Assembly: GCF_009936235.1 (NCBI RefSeq)
Contig: NZ_AP022314.1
Coordinates: forward strand, 62,001 to 126,000
From: Mycobacterium xenopi
GTDB taxonomy: Bacteria > Actinomycetota > Actinomycetes > Mycobacteriales > Mycobacteriaceae
Reading direction: 5' to 3'
DNA: 64,000 nt
Position 1 is the first letter of the stretch. Each line of letters begins with the position of its first letter. The position numbers and the translations under genes are program-made. Of this stretch, positions 61,801-64,000 are shown piece by piece. Under the pieces are notes generated by a model that had not been told where the DNA came from, made no database searches, and saw only the letters and a list, made by a program, of their open reading frames with translations.

Positions 61801-64000
61801 AAGCTGCGTGAGCGGTTGCCGGAGTACATGGTGCCCGCGGCGGTGGTGGTGGTGGAGGCGTTGCCGTTGACGGTTAACGGCAAGTTGGATAAGCGGGCCC
61901 TGCCGGCACCGGAGTATGCCGATGCCGATCGTTATCGGGCTCCGGCCGGGCCGACCGAGGAGTTGTTGGCCGGTATTTATGCGCGGATTCTTGGTGTGCC
62001 GCGGGTGGGGGCCGAGGATTCGTTTTGATTTGGGTGGGGATTCGTTGTCGGCGATGCGGTTGGTGGCCGCGGTCAATGAGGCGTTGGGTGCCGGGTTGTC
62101 GGTGCGGGCGGTGTTTGAGGCGCCCACGGTGGCGCAGTTGGCGGGCCGTGTCGGGGGTGAGGGTGCCGCCCGGTTGGCGCCGGTGCGGCCGGTGGCGCGC
62201 CCGGCGGTGGTGCCGTTGTCGTTTGCCCAGCAGCGGTTGTGGTTTTTAGAGCAGTTGCAGGGGCCGTCCCCGGTTTACAACATGGGGGTGGCGTTGCGGC
62301 TGTGTGGGCGGCTGGATGCGGCGGCGTTGGGGGCGGCGCTTTCTGATGTGGTGGCCCGCCATGAGAGCCTGCGCACGGTGTTTCCCGCGGTGGAGGGGAC
62401 ACCGCGGCAGGTGGTGGTGCCGGTTGAGCGCGCCGAGTTCGGTTGGCAGGTGGTCGATGCCAGCGGTTGGTCGCCGGCATCGTTGGGGCAGGCCGTTGAG
62501 GCCGCGGTGCGGTATTCGTTTGATTTGGCGGTCGAGATTCCGTTGCGGGCACGGCTTTTCCGGGTTGCCGAGGATGAGCATGTGCTGGTGGCGGTGGTGC
62601 ATCATATCGCCGCTGATGGTTGGTCGATCACCCCGTTGGTGCGCGATTTAAGTGTTGCTTATGCCGCCCGTTGTGGGGGCGGGCCCCGGGGTGGGATCCG
62701 TTGCCGGTGCAGTACGCCGATTACACGTTGTGGCAGCGCGAGCAGCTGGGTGAGCTTGATGATCCCGATAGTCTGATCGCCGCCCAGGTGGCGTTTTGGG
62801 AACACGAGCTGGCGGGGTTGCCCGAGCGGTTGGAGTTGCCCACCGATCGGCCGTATCCGCCGGTGGCCGATCATCGCGGGGCGCGGGTGCCCTTGAGTGG
62901 CGGCGCAGGTGCAGCAGCAGATTGCCCGGGTGGCCCGGGAGCACAACGCGACCAGTTTCATGGTGATGCAGGCCGCGTTGGCGGTGTTGTTGTCCAAGCT
63001 GGCCGCCAGTGCTGAGGTGGCGATCGGGTTTCCGATCGCGGGGCGGCGTGACCCGGTGCTGGATGAGTTGGTGGGGTTTTTCGTCAACACCTTGGTGTTG
63101 CGGGTGGATTTGGCCGGCAATCCCAGCATCGAGGAGGTGTTGGGCCAGGTGCGCGCGCGCAGCCTGGCCGCCTACGAGCACCAGGATGTGCCGTTTGAGT
63201 TGTTGGTGGAGCGGCTCAACCCCACCCGAAGCTTGACCCATTCTCCGCTGGTGCAAGTGGTGTTGGGTTGGCAGAACTTTCCCGGCCACAGCAGTGGCGC
63301 CCATGCGGAGTTGGGTTTGGGGGAGGTGCAGGCCAGCCCGGTGCCGGTGGATACGCGTACCGCGCGCATGGATTTGGCGTTCTTCTTGGGGGAGCGCTGG
63401 ACCGAGCATGGGCAGCCGGCCGGGATTTGCGGGGTGGTGGAGTTTCGCACCGATGTGTTTGATGCGGCCAGCATTCAGATGTTGATCGGGCGCTTGCAGC
63501 GGGTGGTGGTGGCGATGACCGCCGACCCGGGGCGGGTGTTGTCCTCGGTTGAGGTGGTCGATGCCGCCGAGTTGGCGCGTTTGGGTGAGGTGGGTAACCG
63601 GGTGGTGTTGACCCGGCCGGCGCCGGTGCTGGTGTCGGTGCCGCGGTTGTTTGCCGGGCAGGTGGCCCGCGCCCCGGATGCGGTGGCGCTCAGCTGTGGT
63701 GGGCGATCGTGGAGTTACCGGCAGCTCGATGAGGCGTCGAACCGGTTGGCGCACTTGCTGATCGACTACGGGGCGGGTGCGGGGTCGTGTGTGGCGTTGT
63801 TGTTGCCGCGCTGCGCCGAGGCGATCATCGCGATCCTGGGGGTGTTAAAGAGCGGGGCGGCGTATCTGCCCATCGACCCCGCACACCCGGTCGAGCGCAT
63901 CGGGTTCATGCTCGCCGACGCCGCCCCCTCGCGGTGATCACCACCACCGGGCTCGCTGACCGGCTCGATGGCCACGATGTGGCGGTCATCGACATCAACG
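52761..64000 (+). CDS. Nonribosomal peptide synthetase, partial, with many apparent frameshifts
   Basis: The gene starts at ATG 52761 behind GGGGAG and is still open at the window end. Domain order is starter C-A-T, C-A-T, C-A-T, C-A(partial). It should assemble a peptide on phosphopantetheine arms and, given the unusual first condensation domain, start by acylating the first residue. It resembles Mps1/Mps2 of glycopeptidolipid synthesis in context (mmpS/mmpL, glycosyl- and methyltransferases nearby). Unlike C-mycoside synthetases it shows no epimerization domain in the first three modules. About a dozen one- or two-base indels break the frame after 55,240, nearly all in homopolymers. No thioesterase or reductase domain is in view. 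I treat it as one gene; splitting into two subunits is not excluded. Confidence 0.88.
55890..59040 (+). other. NRPS module 2: C - A - T
   Basis: The C domain (about 55,905-57,180) is of the L-to-L type by eye (FAQQRLWFLEQLQGPSPVYN; VVHHIAADGWS). It has no N-terminal dual E/C motif. The A domain (about 57,315-58,760) differs from module 1 mainly in the substrate pocket: D235, I236, W239, C278, L299, G301, E322, M330, W331. The pocket Glu322 is unusual. The T domain is at about 58,790-59,010. Frame changes are near 56,395, 57,615 and 58,880. Confidence 0.82.
59040..62190 (+). other. NRPS module 3: C - A - T
   Basis: The C domain is nearly identical to that of module 2, except for a patch (LLSKLAASAEVAIG). 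The A domain (about 60,460-61,910) carries a strongly different block from about 60,915 to 61,495, covering A3-A8, with flanks identical to the other modules. Pocket residues are D235, F236, W239, S278, V299, G301, A322, M330, W331. The first part, DFW, is like known threonine codes, but the rest is not decisive. Frame changes are near 59,540, 60,453, 61,702 and 62,025. Confidence 0.82.
62190..64000 (+). other. NRPS module 4: C and start of A
   Basis: The C domain (about 62,205-63,495) copies the others except for a patch at about 63,220-63,390 (NPTRSLTHSPLVQVVLGWQN and an insertion of about 20 bases, FPGHSSGAHAE). The adenylation domain begins at about 63,620 and its specificity part lies beyond the window. 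Frame changes are near 62,690, 62,893 and 63,923. The last repeats exactly the one at 57,615 in module 2. Confidence 0.8.

Larger units (their letters stand above)
54040..64000 (+). repeat. Tandem NRPS module repeats with a ~3.14 kb period
   Basis: The marker TGACCCGG after GGTAACCGGGTGGTGT occurs at 54157, 57301, 60445 and 63609: spacings of 3144, 3144 and 3164 bases. Between markers the DNA is nearly identical for hundreds of bases, including synonymous positions, apart from the adenylation pocket and two C-domain patches. The last spacing is longer mainly because of the insertion near 63,280. Confidence 0.9.

Noticed and set aside
1..64000. CRISPR arrays, rRNA and tRNA genes
   Set aside because: No short regularly spaced repeats, no rRNA-like sequence and no cloverleaf with a CCA-adjacent T-arm were recognised; the only long tandem repeats are NRPS modules.

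Overview
The window reads as high-GC chromosome of a slow-growing non-tuberculous Mycobacterium. From base 1 to about 30,000 most genes have an M. tuberculosis counterpart in the Rv3859c-Rv3818 neighbourhood: gltB, gltD, the HhH/PHP protein, ethR/ethA, rraA, hns, Rv3850, espR, Rv3847, sodA, Rv3843c, glpQ1, bfrB, Rv3840, Rv3839, pheA, Rv3837c, Rv3836, Rv3835, serS, Rv3831, Rv3830c, Rv3829c, Rv3819 and Rv3818. The species was not identified by any search; the genus call rests on these protein resemblances and on the conserved order.

Backbone (1-30,016). This part holds nitrogen assimilation (gltBD), DNA metabolism (HhH/PHP protein, dinB), the EthR/EthA monooxygenase switch with a conserved operator, nucleoid proteins (hns, espR), a YcnI-CopC copper pair, a predicted manganese exporter behind a clear yybP-ykoY riboswitch, superoxide dismutase, ferritin, and an IdeR-controlled gene. 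It also holds pheA, serS, and a TetR gene bracketed by two copies of one palindromic operator. hns and pheA each carry an apparent single-base frameshift. The M. tuberculosis sulfolipid-1 genes, which lie between the Rv3829c and Rv3819 counterparts in that species, are absent; the two genes are 6 bp apart here.

Accessory surface-lipid locus (about 30,060 to beyond 64,000). Directly after the Rv3818 counterpart the synteny stops and a glycopeptidolipid-like locus begins. It has two near-identical acyltransferase-3/SGNH genes (one frameshifted) and two paralogous GT1 glycosyltransferases with a shared promoter-like motif. It also has an FkbM methyltransferase behind a 37-residue upstream ORF, an NAD-dependent epimerase with an in-frame amber codon, and a rhamnosyl O-methyltransferase. 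A GMC oxidoreductase/aldo-keto reductase pair, an mmpS-mmpL-mmpL export operon, a decayed ISL3-family insertion sequence and a large nonribosomal peptide synthetase complete it. The likely logic is that the NRPS builds an N-acylated peptide, the glycosyl-, methyl- and acyltransferases decorate it, and MmpS/MmpL export it to the outer envelope.

The NRPS is the most unusual part. It has a distinct starter condensation domain followed by C-A-T modules that are tandem repeats of about 3.14 kb. They are almost identical except in the adenylation-domain substrate pocket. As given, the NRPS is cut by about a dozen one- or two-base indels, nearly all in homopolymers and often at the same place in different modules. 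That looks more like consensus error in a long repeat than decay. No epimerization, thioesterase or reductase domain and no mbtH gene is visible before the window ends inside module 4.
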